DNA of 50,667 nucleotides from Alloscardovia macacae (GCF_002259705.1 NZ_MWWT01000005.1:498770-549436); one strand, 5' to 3'. Counted from the first letter of the stretch, positions 27,922-37,463 are shown. Made by a program: numbers and translations. The notes: generated from the letters alone by a model not told the origin.

Positions 27922-29652
27922 GAAGGCTTGCACGCGCTGAGACACCACCTGCATACCCAAAGCCGCCAGTGGCAGTAGCAGAATAAAGAATGGCAGAGTG
28001 TAAATCCCCTTTGCTTCCCAGAAGATAAAGCAGAGGAATCCACCGAGGAAGGATGCTGTGAGGAACATGCGCGTAAAGAGCGCGTGTGCTTTTACCCCTG
28101 AAGAGCCCGCCGACCACAGAAGTGCGCCCACCCCCACGAGAGCAAAGACATACACGAGACACTGCATGATATCCTGCCATCCGAGAAACGCTCCCGATCC
28201 AGCACCCGTCAGCAGGAAATCAGCCGGTCCATGGAATCCGCTCCACGAGGTTCCATGCTTTGAGTAGAGCTCCGTCATGAAGGTAGGCTCTGCCCATTCG
28301 GAGGCGAGTTTGCGCGTAAAGAAACCAGCAGCTTCGCCCGGCGCGTGCGAGAAAGACTCGATGCGCTCACGGATGAATTGGCGGGATATCTCGCTCTGCG
28401 CCGCGTAACTCCCCTGCGTATCGTTAAACGCACGCAGCGCAAAGCCCGTCCACCAGCCCTCACCGCGCCCCTCGCGCGAACCGAGACCTATGGCTATCCA
28501 CGAGATGGTAGGCAGGCCGCGGCCGAAACGCTGACCCACCCAGTGCTCGAGCAGAACGGTGGGAAGCTGCGAAAGACGCAGTGCGCCGAACGCGCCGAGC
28601 AGTCCGAAGCCGAACTGCCAGTACTGCCGCGTGGCGAGAACCGCGACGAAAAGAGCCGCAAGAACAGCCAGAAGGAGAATCTGGAAGGTGGATTTGAAGG
28701 TAATGCCTATCCCACACACGAGGAAGCCAGCGACCAGAGTCGCGATGTGGCGCAGTGAACGCGACCCTTCAGCCCCGCGCACGCCTTCCGCGATGAGCCA
28801 CGCGCCCGCCATCGTGATGGCAAACCCCACAGCATTCGGATAGACGAAGGCGCAGAACAGGAGCAACGGAGCGCATGTGCCCACAAGCACAGAAAAGGCT
28901 GCAAAGCCCGTCTGATTCAGACCGATAAATGCGCCCATGCGCCACAGGACTGCCACGAGACCAGTAATGGCCACAGCGCTCACGACCTGGAATGCGACGA
29001 CATTATACGAACCAAACAGCGCGAAAATGATGACATACCACAGCGCCGGGCCAGCCTGGAACGGATAGTAGCGGAAGTAATTATACGGACTCGGCATTTT
29101 ACGAGCGAGACACGCCGGATCCGTGCCACCGCGCGGACAGTACTCCGGGCTAAACTTGGCAGTGTCGCCCGTGACGAGGATGTGTGCGGCGTCCATGAGA
29201 CTGCGCGAGTCTGGGTACGAATAAGCGACCAGCCCTATGGCCACGATCCACAGGATTTGCGCGACAAGCACCCAGATGAGCAAGCCGATGAGCAAGCGAC
29301 GCCGAGGAACCTTTCTGAGGCGATCTATGGCGAGGAGCAGTGCGATGGCTGTGACTGCTGTGAGCGCGAGGAACAGCGCGAAACCAGCTGGTGTGGCTGG
29401 ATTATAATCCACGCGCTCGGTGATTCTATCTCCTGCTTCGCCTGCGCGGACGAAAAGTACTGTGAAGATGAGCGACAGCGTGAGGAGGAATGTGAGCGTC
29501 AGTCCCGTCAGTGCGTATGCCGCGCTCGCGAGGAAGCGCGCGGCCCGTGCTGATGCGGCTCGTGCTGGCGCTGGCGCCGCTGATGCTGCAGCTCGTGCTG
29601 GGCGCGACTCCTGTTCCCTTTTCGTACCGAATGTCAATTCTCTCCACTTCAT
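27892..29652 (-). CDS. Polytopic membrane protein, possible GT-C glycosyltransferase
   Basis: A 586-aa protein with an Ala/Arg-rich cytoplasmic N-terminus and about 12 membrane segments. The loop after the fourth segment reads YPDSRSLMDAAHIL, and the next extracellular loop has NYFRYYPFQAGPALWY. An acidic first periplasmic-side loop plus a YYPxQ-type motif is reminiscent of GT-C glycosyltransferases that use polyprenyl-phosphate sugars. No close family can be named from sequence alone. Only a 30-base tail-to-tail overlap connects it to the neighbouring plus-strand gene. Cell-envelope glycosylation is the most likely role (inference). Confidence 0.55.
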   Translation of the reverse strand: MKWRELTFGTKREQESRPARAAASAAPAPARAASARAARFLASAAYALTGLTLTFLLTLSLIFTVLFVRAGEAGDRITERVDYNPATPAGFALFLALTAVTAIALLLAIDRLRKVPRRRLLIGLLIWVLVAQILWIVAIGLVAYSYPDSRSLMDAAHILVTGDTAKFSPEYCPRGGTDPACLARKMPSPYNYFRYYPFQAGPALWYVIIFALFGSYNVVAFQVVSAVAITGLVAVLWRMGAFIGLNQTGFAAFSVLVGTCAPLLLFCAFVYPNAVGFAITMAGAWLIAEGVRGAEGSRSLRHIATLVAGFLVCGIGITFKSTFQILLLAVLAALFVAVLATRQYWQFGFGLLGAFGALRLSQLPTVLLEHWVGQRFGRGLPTISWIAIGLGSREGRGEGWWTGFALRAFNDTQGSYAAQSEISRQFIRERIESFSHAPGEAAGFFTRKLASEWAEPTFMTELYSKHGTSWSGFHGPADFLLTGAGSGAFLGWQDIMQCLVYVFALVGVGALLWSAGSSGVKAHALFTRMFLTASFLGGFLCFIFWEAKGIYTLPFFILLLPLAALGMQVVSQRVQAFLSARSVEEK

Positions 29653-29779
29653 GCGTTCTATTTAACCACACGTGCGCCCTATTCGTGGGCATGGGGCTGC
29701 GGGGCGCGGAGGCGTAGGGGTGGGGTGGGGTGGAGTGGAGAAGGCAGAGTCTCCCTTCGCGCTCAGTCTTTCGTGCGGG

Positions 29780-30018
29780 TTTTGGGCGGAAGTGATTATG
29801 AAGGCCCTCTCTCGAGTGGGTTTTGGGCGAGAATGACTATCCCGATGGTCAGATGCGCCCAAAACCCTCCTCTTCATATGCGCACAAAGTCATTTCCGCC
29901 CAAAACTCCAGCAGTGCTACTAGCTCCACCCTATTTTGAGCAGAAATGACCACGCGAGCTCTGGAAGAACATAGTTTTGGGCGGATATGACCACCCTCAT
30001 AGTCATTTCCGCCCAAAA
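29780..30018. repeat. Phased inverted-motif cluster F (7 copies)
   Basis: Copies start at F29780, F29821, R29848, R29889, F29934, F29975 and R30002. Distances are 41, 27, 41, 45, 41 and 27. The first four make a complete F-F-R-R tetrad. The cluster lies between the start of the membrane-protein gene and the ilvE terminator. Confidence 0.94.
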
Positions 30019-30033
30019 CCCCACTCAGCACAT

Positions 30034-30077
30034 AAAAAAACCGCGGGGCCACACCCTTTTCGAGCATAACCCCACGG
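30034..30077 (-). terminator. Terminator of ilvE
   Basis: On the minus strand CCGTGGGG pairs with CCCCGCGG (one G-U pair) across a 21-base loop and is followed by seven T. It lies about 77 bases after the ilvE stop codon. Confidence 0.75.
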
Positions 30078-30154
30078 CCTCTCCCCTCCGGAGAGATCCG
30101 AAGAAATCCAGAGAGATCCAGAACCTCAGAGTTTCAGAGCTCCAGAATCGCGCC

Positions 30155-31282
30155 CTAGTCGCAAATCTTCCACATCCAGTTGTGCGTGTCTTCGACTTCG
30201 CCCCACTGAATGCCCATAAGGTGCTCGCGCAGGTGGGCAGTGTACTCGCCCACAGCCTCGCCGTTTACTGGGACGTCGAAAGTCTCGGACTTGAAGCGGC
30301 CGATAGGCGTGACTATGGCAGCAGTACCGCATGCGAAGACTTCGGTGACTTCACCGGAGCGAATGTCCTCGATGAGATCAGAAAGCTTGATCATCTTTTC
30401 CACCACATCGCGGCCCTCATCCTGTGCTATCTGGATGATGGAGCGGCGGGTGACGCCTGGAAGGATGTTTCCATTCAGGCTTGGCGTTTCGAGGTGGCCG
30501 TCCTTATGGACAGCAAACATGTTCATACCACCGAGCTCTTCGAGATACGTCTTCGTAGAGGCATCCACGAAGCACACCTGCTCGCAGTCGTGCTCAAAGC
30601 CGCGATATTCGCCCACGAGGGAGGCGGAATAATTGCCACCGCACTTCGCGAAACCAGTGCCGCCAGGACCGGTGCGGAAGTACGTATCCTCGACCCAGAT
30701 GCTCACCGGCTTCACACCTTGCGGGAAGTACGGGCCGGACGGCGAGGCGATAACGCAGTACTCTACTTCCTTCGCCTTACGCACGCCGAGGAAGGACTCA
30801 GACGCGAACATGAACGGACGCATGTACAGGGTGTAGTCGTGGCGGCGAGGCACCCACGCGTGGTCAGCCTTCGCCACAGCCGCTACAGAACCGATGAAGT
30901 CATCCACGGACAGCTGGGGAAGAGCCAGACGCGTGGCTGAGTTCTGGAAACGCTCAGCATTCGCATCCGGGCGGAAAAGCCAGAGAGACCCATCGGAGTG
31001 ACGGTAGGTCTTCAGACCTTCGAAGATTTCCTGTGCGTAGTGCAGGACAGATGCGCCTGGATCCATCTTCAGTGGGCCGTATGGCTCGATGCGGCGATCT
31101 GTCCAGCCTTCGCCTTCCGTCCACGTCATGTGCGCCATAGAGTCGGAGAAGACCTGCCCGAACGCCGGCTTATCGATAAGCTGCTCGCGCTTCGCATCTG
31201 GAACGCGGTTTTCGTGTGGGAGGACCGTAAATTTTTCTGCCAGAGCGTTCAGATGCTCGGGATTATGATGTGAGTTCGTCAT
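30155..31282 (-). CDS. ilvE: Branched-chain amino acid aminotransferase
   Basis: PLP enzyme that interconverts Leu/Ile/Val and their 2-oxoacids with glutamate. The 375-aa protein has the fold-type IV BCAT features: YMRPFMFASESFLGV, the PLP-lysine segment GTGFAKCGGNYSAS, LEELGGMNMF and EVFACGTAAIVTPIG. It is of the long form usual in actinobacteria and eukaryotes. The ribosome-binding site is weak. A 7+7-base palindrome lies about 125 bases upstream and may be regulatory. Confidence 0.94.
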   Translation of the reverse strand: MTNSHHNPEHLNALAEKFTVLPHENRVPDAKREQLIDKPAFGQVFSDSMAHMTWTEGEGWTDRRIEPYGPLKMDPGASVLHYAQEIFEGLKTYRHSDGSLWLFRPDANAERFQNSATRLALPQLSVDDFIGSVAAVAKADHAWVPRRHDYTLYMRPFMFASESFLGVRKAKEVEYCVIASPSGPYFPQGVKPVSIWVEDTYFRTGPGGTGFAKCGGNYSASLVGEYRGFEHDCEQVCFVDASTKTYLEELGGMNMFAVHKDGHLETPSLNGNILPGVTRRSIIQIAQDEGRDVVEKMIKLSDLIEDIRSGEVTEVFACGTAAIVTPIGRFKSETFDVPVNGEAVGEYTAHLREHLMGIQWGEVEDTHNWMWKICD

Positions 31283-31407
31283 GTTTCTGCTCGAATTTCT
31301 CGTAAATTTTCGTCTGTAGTCCGGCCGCTTGTGGCGTCTACTGCATACTTTCGCACATACTACGGATCATTTCCACTCTATTTCACATAGTGACTACCCC
31401 GCCGGCA

Positions 31408-31423
31408 ATCACACACGTGTGAT
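31408..31423. promoter_or_regulatory. Palindrome upstream of ilvE
   Basis: ATCACAC-AC-GTGTGAT is an interrupted palindrome with 7-base arms. It lies between the rplY 3' end and ilvE. Its symmetry suits a dimeric regulator, but it also sits beside the rplY hairpin and could be incidental. Confidence 0.4.
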
Positions 31424-31425
31424 AT

Positions 31426-31460
31426 GCGAAAGCCCGCAGGTTTCCCCGCGAGCTTTTCGC
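31426..31460 (-). terminator. Probable rplY terminator hairpin
   Basis: GCGAAAAGCTCGCGGG and CCTGCGGGCTTTCGC on the minus strand pair with a small bulge and a tight GAAA-type loop, 18 bases after the rplY stop. The T-run is short. Confidence 0.55.
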
Positions 31461-31477
31461 ATGTCAGAGAGTAGAAA

Positions 31478-32071
31478 TTACTCGGCTGCTGGTGCTTCTG
31501 CTGGAGCTTCTTCACCTTCAGCTTCGCCTTCACCTTCTGGAACGGTGAGGGTCACGACTGGCTCTTCGAGGTCATCCATAGCCAGCTCGGTACCTTCAGG
31601 AAGAACGACGTCCTTCACGAGCACCTTATCACCATCTACGAGACCCTCTACGGATACGACGATCTTCTCTGGCAGGTTAGCCACGTCAGCCTTGATGGCC
31701 ATCTCCTGGATGTCCACGAATGCCACTGCAGCGCCCTTAGGGGTACCTTCGACGAAGACTGGCACCTCGACCACGATCTTCTCGCCAGCCTTTACCTCGT
31801 AGAAGTCTACATGCTCTACGGTGCGCTTTACTGGGTTACGCTGGATGTCCTTCACCACAGCCATCTTCGACTGGTCGCCGAACTTCAGCTCGAACAGAGC
31901 GTTTGTGTGGCGCAGTGCGAGGGTGGTCTCCTTCGCAGGAAGCTTGATGAAGTCTGGCTGTGCGCCACCTGCATAGATGGTCGCTGGGATGAGGTTCGCT
32001 ACGCGCATGCGGCGTGCTGCACCCTTACCGAATTCGTCACGGATTTCACCGGTCAGTGTAATGTCTGCCAT
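31478..32071 (-). CDS. rplY: 50S ribosomal protein L25/general stress protein Ctc
   Basis: 5S rRNA-binding ribosomal protein of the two-domain CTC type, 197 aa. The N-terminal domain (ITLTGEIRDEFGKGAARRMR, IPATIYAG) is followed by the beta-rich TL5 C-terminal domain. The protein ends in an acidic Glu/Ala tail (GEGEAEGEEAPAEAPAAE), common in actinobacterial L25. GGAGATAAAATT precedes the ATG. It is probably transcribed alone. Confidence 0.94.
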   Translation of the reverse strand: MADITLTGEIRDEFGKGAARRMRVANLIPATIYAGGAQPDFIKLPAKETTLALRHTNALFELKFGDQSKMAVVKDIQRNPVKRTVEHVDFYEVKAGEKIVVEVPVFVEGTPKGAAVAFVDIQEMAIKADVANLPEKIVVSVEGLVDGDKVLVKDVVLPEGTELAMDDLEEPVVTLTVPEGEGEAEGEEAPAEAPAAE

Positions 32072-32240
32072 AATTTTATCTCCTTATATCTGGCTTTGGG
32101 ACACTCGAAAACCAGCAGGAGACTTCGTATGCATAAAATCTTCTGATGGGCCAAGTCGATGACGGGATATTCTCCCCTCGCCAAAGCAACTTTTCGAGTG
32201 TACCACACTGCCGAGATATCCGCTATTACTCGCGGACACC

Positions 32241-33671
32241 TTACTCTGCCACGAGCTCTTTCACCGCCGCGATAATGGCCTGCAGCTGCGCTTTCGCATC
32301 TCCGAAGAGCATCTGCGTGTGCGGGTCGAAGTAGAGCTCGTTTTCTATGCCCGCGTAGCCTTTTCCGCGTCCACGCTTGATGACCACGGTACTGGCAGAC
32401 TTATCCACGTCGAGGATAGGCATGCCGGAGACTGCAGTACCCGGCCTGCGCGCCGCAGGATTCGTCACGTCGTTCGCGCCCACGACGAGTGAGACGGATG
32501 TGGACGGGAACTGTGGGTTAATGTCGTCGAGATCGACGAGCTGCTCGTACGGTACGTTCGCCTCAGCGAGCAGTACGTTCATATGGCCTGGCATGCGTCC
32601 TGCCACCGGATGGATGGCGTACGAGACGTCGATACCGCGCTCCTCGAGCATGCTTCCGAGGTCTGCCAATTCTCGCTGTGCCTGCGCTTGGGCGAGTCCG
32701 AATCCTGGAACAAACACCACCTTATCGGCATAAACGAGCTGAACTGCGACGTCATCAGCAGTAGTTTCGCGCATCGTCCCACCAGATTCACCATCGCCTG
32801 AGGACGCGGCTGCATCTCCTCCACCGAAGCCACCGAGCAGTACGGACATGAGCGGGCGGTTCATAGCCTTCGCCATAAGAATGGACAGCGTCACGCCAGC
32901 AGAGCCCACGAGAGCACCCGCTACGATGAGCGCCACATTATCGATGGCGAGGCCACTCATAGCTACAGCTGTACCGGTGCATGCATTCAGCACCGAGATG
33001 ACCACAGGCATATCCGCTCCGCCGATAGGCAGAACGAAGAGCACTCCGTAGATGCACGCGAGCAGAACAGTGACCACGCTCCACAGTACGCGCTGCTCAG
33101 GCTGCACGCACAAAGCGATAAAGCCCGCGAAAGTGGCGAGAAGCAGCACAGCATTAATCGAGTTCTGTGCAGGAAGCGCCACTGGGCCTCCTGGCACTAC
33201 TCCCTGAAGCTTTCCTGCTGCGATAAGTGAGCCCGTAAAAGTCACTGCGCCGATGATAACGCCCAGACCCGCTGTGATGAGCAGCACTACACTCAGCTCA
33301 CTGACTGGTGCCGTGAGAATATCGTTCAGCGCCACGAGCGCCGCTGCCCCACCACCTACAGTGTTAAAGATGGAGACGAGCTGAGGCATATCCGTCATCT
33401 TTACTTTCAGTGCAGACCACACTCCAGCCACTGCACCCACTGCGATGCCGAGGATGAGAACGACCACAGCCACCGCGCTCTCCACGCCCGTGAATGCCAT
33501 GTGAACGAAGGCCATAAGAACAGCGAGGAGCATACCCACTGCAGAGACCACATTTCCTTTTCGGGCGGTCTTTGGTGAGTTCATATAGTGCAGTCCCATC
33601 ACGAAAAGAACCGCAGCCAGGACGTAGACAAACCATGTCGTGATATCGAGAACAGATGCGTGAGTAACCAC
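32241..33671 (-). CDS. pntB: NAD(P) transhydrogenase subunit beta
   Basis: Membrane domain II plus NADP-binding domain III of the proton-translocating transhydrogenase, 476 aa. Eight or nine membrane segments cover the first 280 residues. Domain III has VFVPGFGLAQAQAQRE and the segment VVGANDVTNPAARRPG, both typical of PntB. The GTG start abuts the stop of the small alpha subunit and is preceded by GGAGGG. Together the three genes couple NADH/NADPH balance to the proton gradient. Confidence 0.95.
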   Translation of the reverse strand: MVTHASVLDITTWFVYVLAAVLFVMGLHYMNSPKTARKGNVVSAVGMLLAVLMAFVHMAFTGVESAVAVVVLILGIAVGAVAGVWSALKVKMTDMPQLVSIFNTVGGGAAALVALNDILTAPVSELSVVLLITAGLGVIIGAVTFTGSLIAAGKLQGVVPGGPVALPAQNSINAVLLLATFAGFIALCVQPEQRVLWSVVTVLLACIYGVLFVLPIGGADMPVVISVLNACTGTAVAMSGLAIDNVALIVAGALVGSAGVTLSILMAKAMNRPLMSVLLGGFGGGDAAASSGDGESGGTMRETTADDVAVQLVYADKVVFVPGFGLAQAQAQRELADLGSMLEERGIDVSYAIHPVAGRMPGHMNVLLAEANVPYEQLVDLDDINPQFPSTSVSLVVGANDVTNPAARRPGTAVSGMPILDVDKSASTVVIKRGRGKGYAGIENELYFDPHTQMLFGDAKAQLQAIIAAVKELVAE

Positions 33672-33995
33672 TTACTTACCCTCCTTGTCCTGAGTCTTTT
33701 CCTCGTTTTTCTCGCCCTTCGAGGACTTAAACATCTCGAGCATACGGTCGGTGACTACATATCCTCCCACCACATTCATGGTGCCGAGCACAGCTGCGAG
33801 GAAGATGAACACATACGCCAGTGGCGAGTGCGCGTGAGCAGCCACGATAACCACACCGACGATGATGATGCCGTGGATAGAATTCGCTCCCGACATCAGT
33901 GGCGTATGCAGTGTAGCCGGTACTTTACCTATCACTTCTACACCGATAAGCAGGGCGAGGATGAAGAGAGTTAACGCGATAACGAGACTAGGCAT
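33672..33995 (-). CDS. pntAB: NAD(P) transhydrogenase subunit alpha, membrane part
   Basis: A 107-aa protein with three membrane segments (MPSLVIALTLFILALLIG, SIHGIIIVGVVIVA and LAYVFIFLAAVLGTMNVVGGYVV), corresponding to the C-terminal membrane part of PntA in organisms with a split alpha subunit. The start is the ATG at 33995, preceded by GGAG. It overlaps the end of the soluble alpha gene by eight bases. The C-terminal tail is very rich in Lys/Glu. Confidence 0.92.
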   Translation of the reverse strand: MPSLVIALTLFILALLIGVEVIGKVPATLHTPLMSGANSIHGIIIVGVVIVAAHAHSPLAYVFIFLAAVLGTMNVVGGYVVTDRMLEMFKSSKGEKNEEKTQDKEGK

Positions 33996-35133
33996 GAGTT
34001 TCTCCTTCCTGAGCGACGACCATAGCCGCATCGATCTCATCGTCTGCATCCACGCTCAAGGCTCCATCCCTGAGGAAGTGCAGGAGCGTGTCTGCAAGGT
34101 TTCGTGCTATCTGCTGGGAGGCTGTCGTAGCGACTCCGCTAGCGAGATCCGGCATACCGAGGATGCTTACTCCCCCATCCGTCACCACAGACTCTCGCGG
34201 TACCGAGCCTTCGACGTTTCCGCCGAAGTCACTCGATGCACAGTCCACTATGACCGCTCCACGTTTCATCCCCATCACGCCAGCCTGAGTAAGAAGCACA
34301 GGAGGTTTGCGTCCTGGAACCTGAGCTGTGGTGATGATGACGTCGAATTCTGCTGCCTTCGTATCCACTGCAGCCTGCTGAAGAGCACGCTCCTCATCCG
34401 TAAGAGCACGCGCATAGCCACCTTCACCCTGGCCTGCCATCACAGCGCGAACCTCGTCACCGAGGTCGAGGAACTTCGCTCCGAGGGATTCTACTTCACT
34501 CTGCGCTGCGGGACGCACATCATAGCCCGTCACTACTGCGCCGAGGCGCTTCGCCGTACCGATGGCTTGCAGACCCGCTATTCCTGCTCCGAGAACGAGT
34601 ACCTTCGCAGGGCGGATAGTTCCTGCGGCAGTGGTCATCATAGGGAAGAATGCACCATACGCATCCGCGGCCTTGAGCACAGCTTTGTATCCTGCTACAG
34701 AATTTTGCGAAGTCATCTCATCCATGGACTGTGCTGCGGACAGCTGACGAGGAAGGCGCTCCATAGCCACAGCGTTTAGATGAGCCTCTTTCAGTGAGGC
34801 CACATAGGCGTCATCAGTGAAAGAATTGAACGCACCAAAAACCCACGTACCAGGCCTAAAAGCAGACAGAAGCTCGGTAGACGGGCGGCCTACGAACGCC
34901 ACAGCATCTGCTTCAGCTAGAATGTCGTCGCGAGATGCGACACGCGCTCCCGCCTTCTCATAATCCTCATCCATAAAATGCGCGCCTAGTCCCACTCCAG
35001 CTTCGACGAGGCAGGTGACGCCGCTGCGCTTTAAGCGCGTGACGATGTCCGGGGTGAGCCCCGCGCGCTGCTCCACGTCCGAGCGCTCACTGAACACACC
35101 ATAGACGAGGAGATTCGTATCCTTTTCTGCCAT
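33988..35133 (-). CDS. pntAA: NAD(P) transhydrogenase subunit alpha, NAD-binding part
   Basis: Soluble domain I that binds NAD(H), 381 aa. The Rossmann motif VLVLGAGIAGLQAIGTAKRLGA is followed by YDVRPAAQSEVESLGAKFL and VIVDCASSDFGGN, as in the alanine dehydrogenase/PntA superfamily. The N-terminal half holds the family pattern GVGLGAHFMDEDYEKAGA. It is first in a three-gene operon (pntAA-pntAB-pntB) with overlapping or adjoining ends and is divergent from the acyl-CoA synthetase gene. Confidence 0.95.
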   Translation of the reverse strand: MAEKDTNLLVYGVFSERSDVEQRAGLTPDIVTRLKRSGVTCLVEAGVGLGAHFMDEDYEKAGARVASRDDILAEADAVAFVGRPSTELLSAFRPGTWVFGAFNSFTDDAYVASLKEAHLNAVAMERLPRQLSAAQSMDEMTSQNSVAGYKAVLKAADAYGAFFPMMTTAAGTIRPAKVLVLGAGIAGLQAIGTAKRLGAVVTGYDVRPAAQSEVESLGAKFLDLGDEVRAVMAGQGEGGYARALTDEERALQQAAVDTKAAEFDVIITTAQVPGRKPPVLLTQAGVMGMKRGAVIVDCASSDFGGNVEGSVPRESVVTDGGVSILGMPDLASGVATTASQQIARNLADTLLHFLRDGALSVDADDEIDAAMVVAQEGETHA

Positions 35134-35347
35134 GAGTCCTCCTTAACTCACGCTGTCATTATGTCCACGCGGCAGAGCGCGGACACAGTTCTGCATTACA
35201 TGCCCTAGTCTAACGAAAGCGAGGTAATTTCCACAGCCCTGCGCATAAAAATGACCGAAACGTGGAACACTCTTCCGCGGCTCGCCGTAAAATGGGAGAA
35301 AGAAGTTTGCCTATACGGTTTTATACATTCTTACAGAGAGGAAGCTC

Positions 35348-37378
35348 ATGAGCATTCTGAACTCGGTATCTTCAGCATTCCAGAACACAGTCGATTCCGT
35401 ACGGTCCACGCTGAACGCCGTCACCGCGCCGAACGACACCGAGCAGCACATAGCTTTCGGCACTCCTACCGCTTTTGATAAGTCCGCATTCAGCGAGCCT
35501 CACATTATGAACTGGTCGTCACCAGAGTTCCCCACGACCACGTTCATCGACCCGGAATCCGGACTGCTCACCACGACTACGGAGGGTGTGCGCTCTATTC
35601 CGTCGAATATGTCCGTCTATCATCTGTACGCTGCGCGCGCAGCTGAGATGGGCGATGAGGTCCTCTACACTTTTAAGCGTAACGGCGAGTGGGTGGACCG
35701 CACCGCGAACCAGGTGCTCGCGGACATTCGCAGTGCCGCGAAAGGACTCATGAAGCGCGGCGTAAAAAAGGGCGACCGCATAGCATTCATGTGTCAGACG
35801 AGCTACGAGTGGGATGTGTTCGACGCGGCCGTACTGTCCGTGGGCGGCGTGCTGGCGACAATTTATGATACGGATTCCGCGGAACAGATTCGTACTATAG
35901 TGAACAATTCTGACTCTACTATCCTCGTCACTCAGACGCGCGACATGTATGAGAAGGCTGAAGGCGCGCTCGAAGCATGCCCTACTCTGAAGCTGGTCAG
36001 CTGCATAGAAAACGGTGCTCTCGAAGAACTCCAGGCGTACGGTCACTCCATCTCCGACGCAGAGCTTGACGAACGCATCTCGACTCTGACGAAGGATGAC
36101 TTGTGCTCCATCGTGTACACATCTGGCTCTACGTCCGCACCGAAGGGTGTGGAAATGACCCACGAGAATTATCTCGCCTTCGCGATGAATCTGCGTGCAT
36201 TCATGCCAGACCTGCTCGAAGATCCGACGAACACCATCCTCATGTTCCTACCGCAGGCGCACGTCTTCGCTCGTGCTATTAACTATGGAGTGGTGTACAG
36301 CCGCATGCACATCTACATCGCTACAGGCATTAGCACCCTGCTTTCCGACCTCGCAGTAGCACGCCCATCTGTGATGATAGGCGTGCCACGCGTCTTCGAA
36401 AAAGTCTATAACGCTGCTTCGCAGAAGGCTGGACGCGGCGTGAAAGGTCACGTATTTAATGCTGCGGCGAATGCTGCTCGCGAATACATGAACCAGATTT
36501 CGGAAAGTGGCCATGCGAGCGCAGTGGCTACGGCCCGCCGCGCCAGCTTCGACCCACTCGTGTACTCGTCTCTTCGCCAGGCTCTCGGTGGCCGCGCAAA
36601 GTGGCTCGTCTGCGGTGGAGCACCTCTCGACCCACAGCTTCTGGCCTTCTTCCGCGGCGCAGGCCTGCCAGTCTACGAGGGGTATGGTATGACGGAGACG
36701 ACAGCGCCATGCGCATTCACTCCTCTCACCGTGCCGTTCCATGCGGGATCCGTAGGTATAGCATTCCCAGGCTTCTCGCTGCGCCTGGCTGCCGATGGCG
36801 AAATCCAGATAAAGGGTGCTGGTGCTTTTAAGAAGTACCATAAGAATGACGAAGCTACTGCTTCGACCTTTACTGCAGATGGATGGATAGCCTCAGGAGA
36901 TCTGGGTGCACTCACTCCAGAAGGCTTACTGTACATAACCGGGCGAAAGAAGGACCTCATTATTACTGCTGGCGGTAAGAATGTGTCCCCATCCCCTATA
37001 GAAAACTCCATTAAGCGCTGCCCTCTTGTCTCCCAAGCACTCGTGCTGGGCGACAAGCGCCCATTCATCTCCGCACTCATTACGCTCGATGAGCCTACCG
37101 TTCGCTCATGGATAGCCTCCGAAGGGCTCGATACATCCATGAGCATGGAGCAGATAGCTGCGAACGCAGCTGTGCGTGCAGAAGTGCAGAAGTACGTGGA
37201 TGAGGCGAATGAGGGCGTGTCCCGCGCTGAATCCGTACGCAAGTTCATCATTCTGTCCGAAGACTTCACGCAGGATAACGGGCTGCTTACTGCTTCCATG
37301 AAAGTGATCCGCCCGAAGGTGCTCGCACGCTACCAGAAGCTGCTCGACACGCAGATGTATAAGCCACGCAAGAAGTAA
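35348..37378 (+). CDS. Long-chain fatty acid-CoA ligase (AMP-forming)
   Basis: Activates fatty acids with ATP and CoA. The 676-aa protein has the AMP-binding motif YTSGSTSAPKGVEMTHENY, the A5-type motif GYGMTETTAPCAF, DGWIASGDLG and the hinge GRKKDLIITAGGKNVSPSPIEN. Its long form with about 70 N-terminal residues before the adenylation domain is usual for actinobacterial FadD15-like enzymes. The ATG follows GAGGAAG at short distance. It is a single-gene unit with its own terminator. A role in envelope lipid or exogenous fatty acid use is likely, since no beta-oxidation genes are nearby. Confidence 0.93.
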   Translation: MSILNSVSSAFQNTVDSVRSTLNAVTAPNDTEQHIAFGTPTAFDKSAFSEPHIMNWSSPEFPTTTFIDPESGLLTTTTEGVRSIPSNMSVYHLYAARAAEMGDEVLYTFKRNGEWVDRTANQVLADIRSAAKGLMKRGVKKGDRIAFMCQTSYEWDVFDAAVLSVGGVLATIYDTDSAEQIRTIVNNSDSTILVTQTRDMYEKAEGALEACPTLKLVSCIENGALEELQAYGHSISDAELDERISTLTKDDLCSIVYTSGSTSAPKGVEMTHENYLAFAMNLRAFMPDLLEDPTNTILMFLPQAHVFARAINYGVVYSRMHIYIATGISTLLSDLAVARPSVMIGVPRVFEKVYNAASQKAGRGVKGHVFNAAANAAREYMNQISESGHASAVATARRASFDPLVYSSLRQALGGRAKWLVCGGAPLDPQLLAFFRGAGLPVYEGYGMTETTAPCAFTPLTVPFHAGSVGIAFPGFSLRLAADGEIQIKGAGAFKKYHKNDEATASTFTADGWIASGDLGALTPEGLLYITGRKKDLIITAGGKNVSPSPIENSIKRCPLVSQALVLGDKRPFISALITLDEPTVRSWIASEGLDTSMSMEQIAANAAVRAEVQKYVDEANEGVSRAESVRKFIILSEDFTQDNGLLTASMKVIRPKVLARYQKLLDTQMYKPRKK

Positions 37379-37463
37379 GACGATGTGAGGCTGGTGGGGC
37401 TCGTATAGGGCGGTACGCCGCCGCCCGCCTCTGCTCTACACCCACATCCTTCCATTCTCCCAT

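Noticed and set aside
8979-30018. The motif clusters as CRISPR arrays
   Set aside because: Spacing is regular, but the repeats are only 17 bp, are not all in one orientation and form inverted pairs. There is no cas gene or leader in the window.
8979-30018. Motif hairpins as rho-independent terminators
   Set aside because: In the F-R arrangement each hairpin begins with TTTT and ends with AAAA on both strands, the opposite of a terminator's T-run after the stem. Several clusters also coexist with separate real terminators (16376-16427, 26917-26952, 30034-30077).
29720-30067. Short frames across the motif clusters that repeat a peptide like FWAEMT or VISAQN
   Set aside because: The same peptides appear in several clusters only because the DNA motif recurs. 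Frames are short, lack ribosome-binding sites and are read on both strands.
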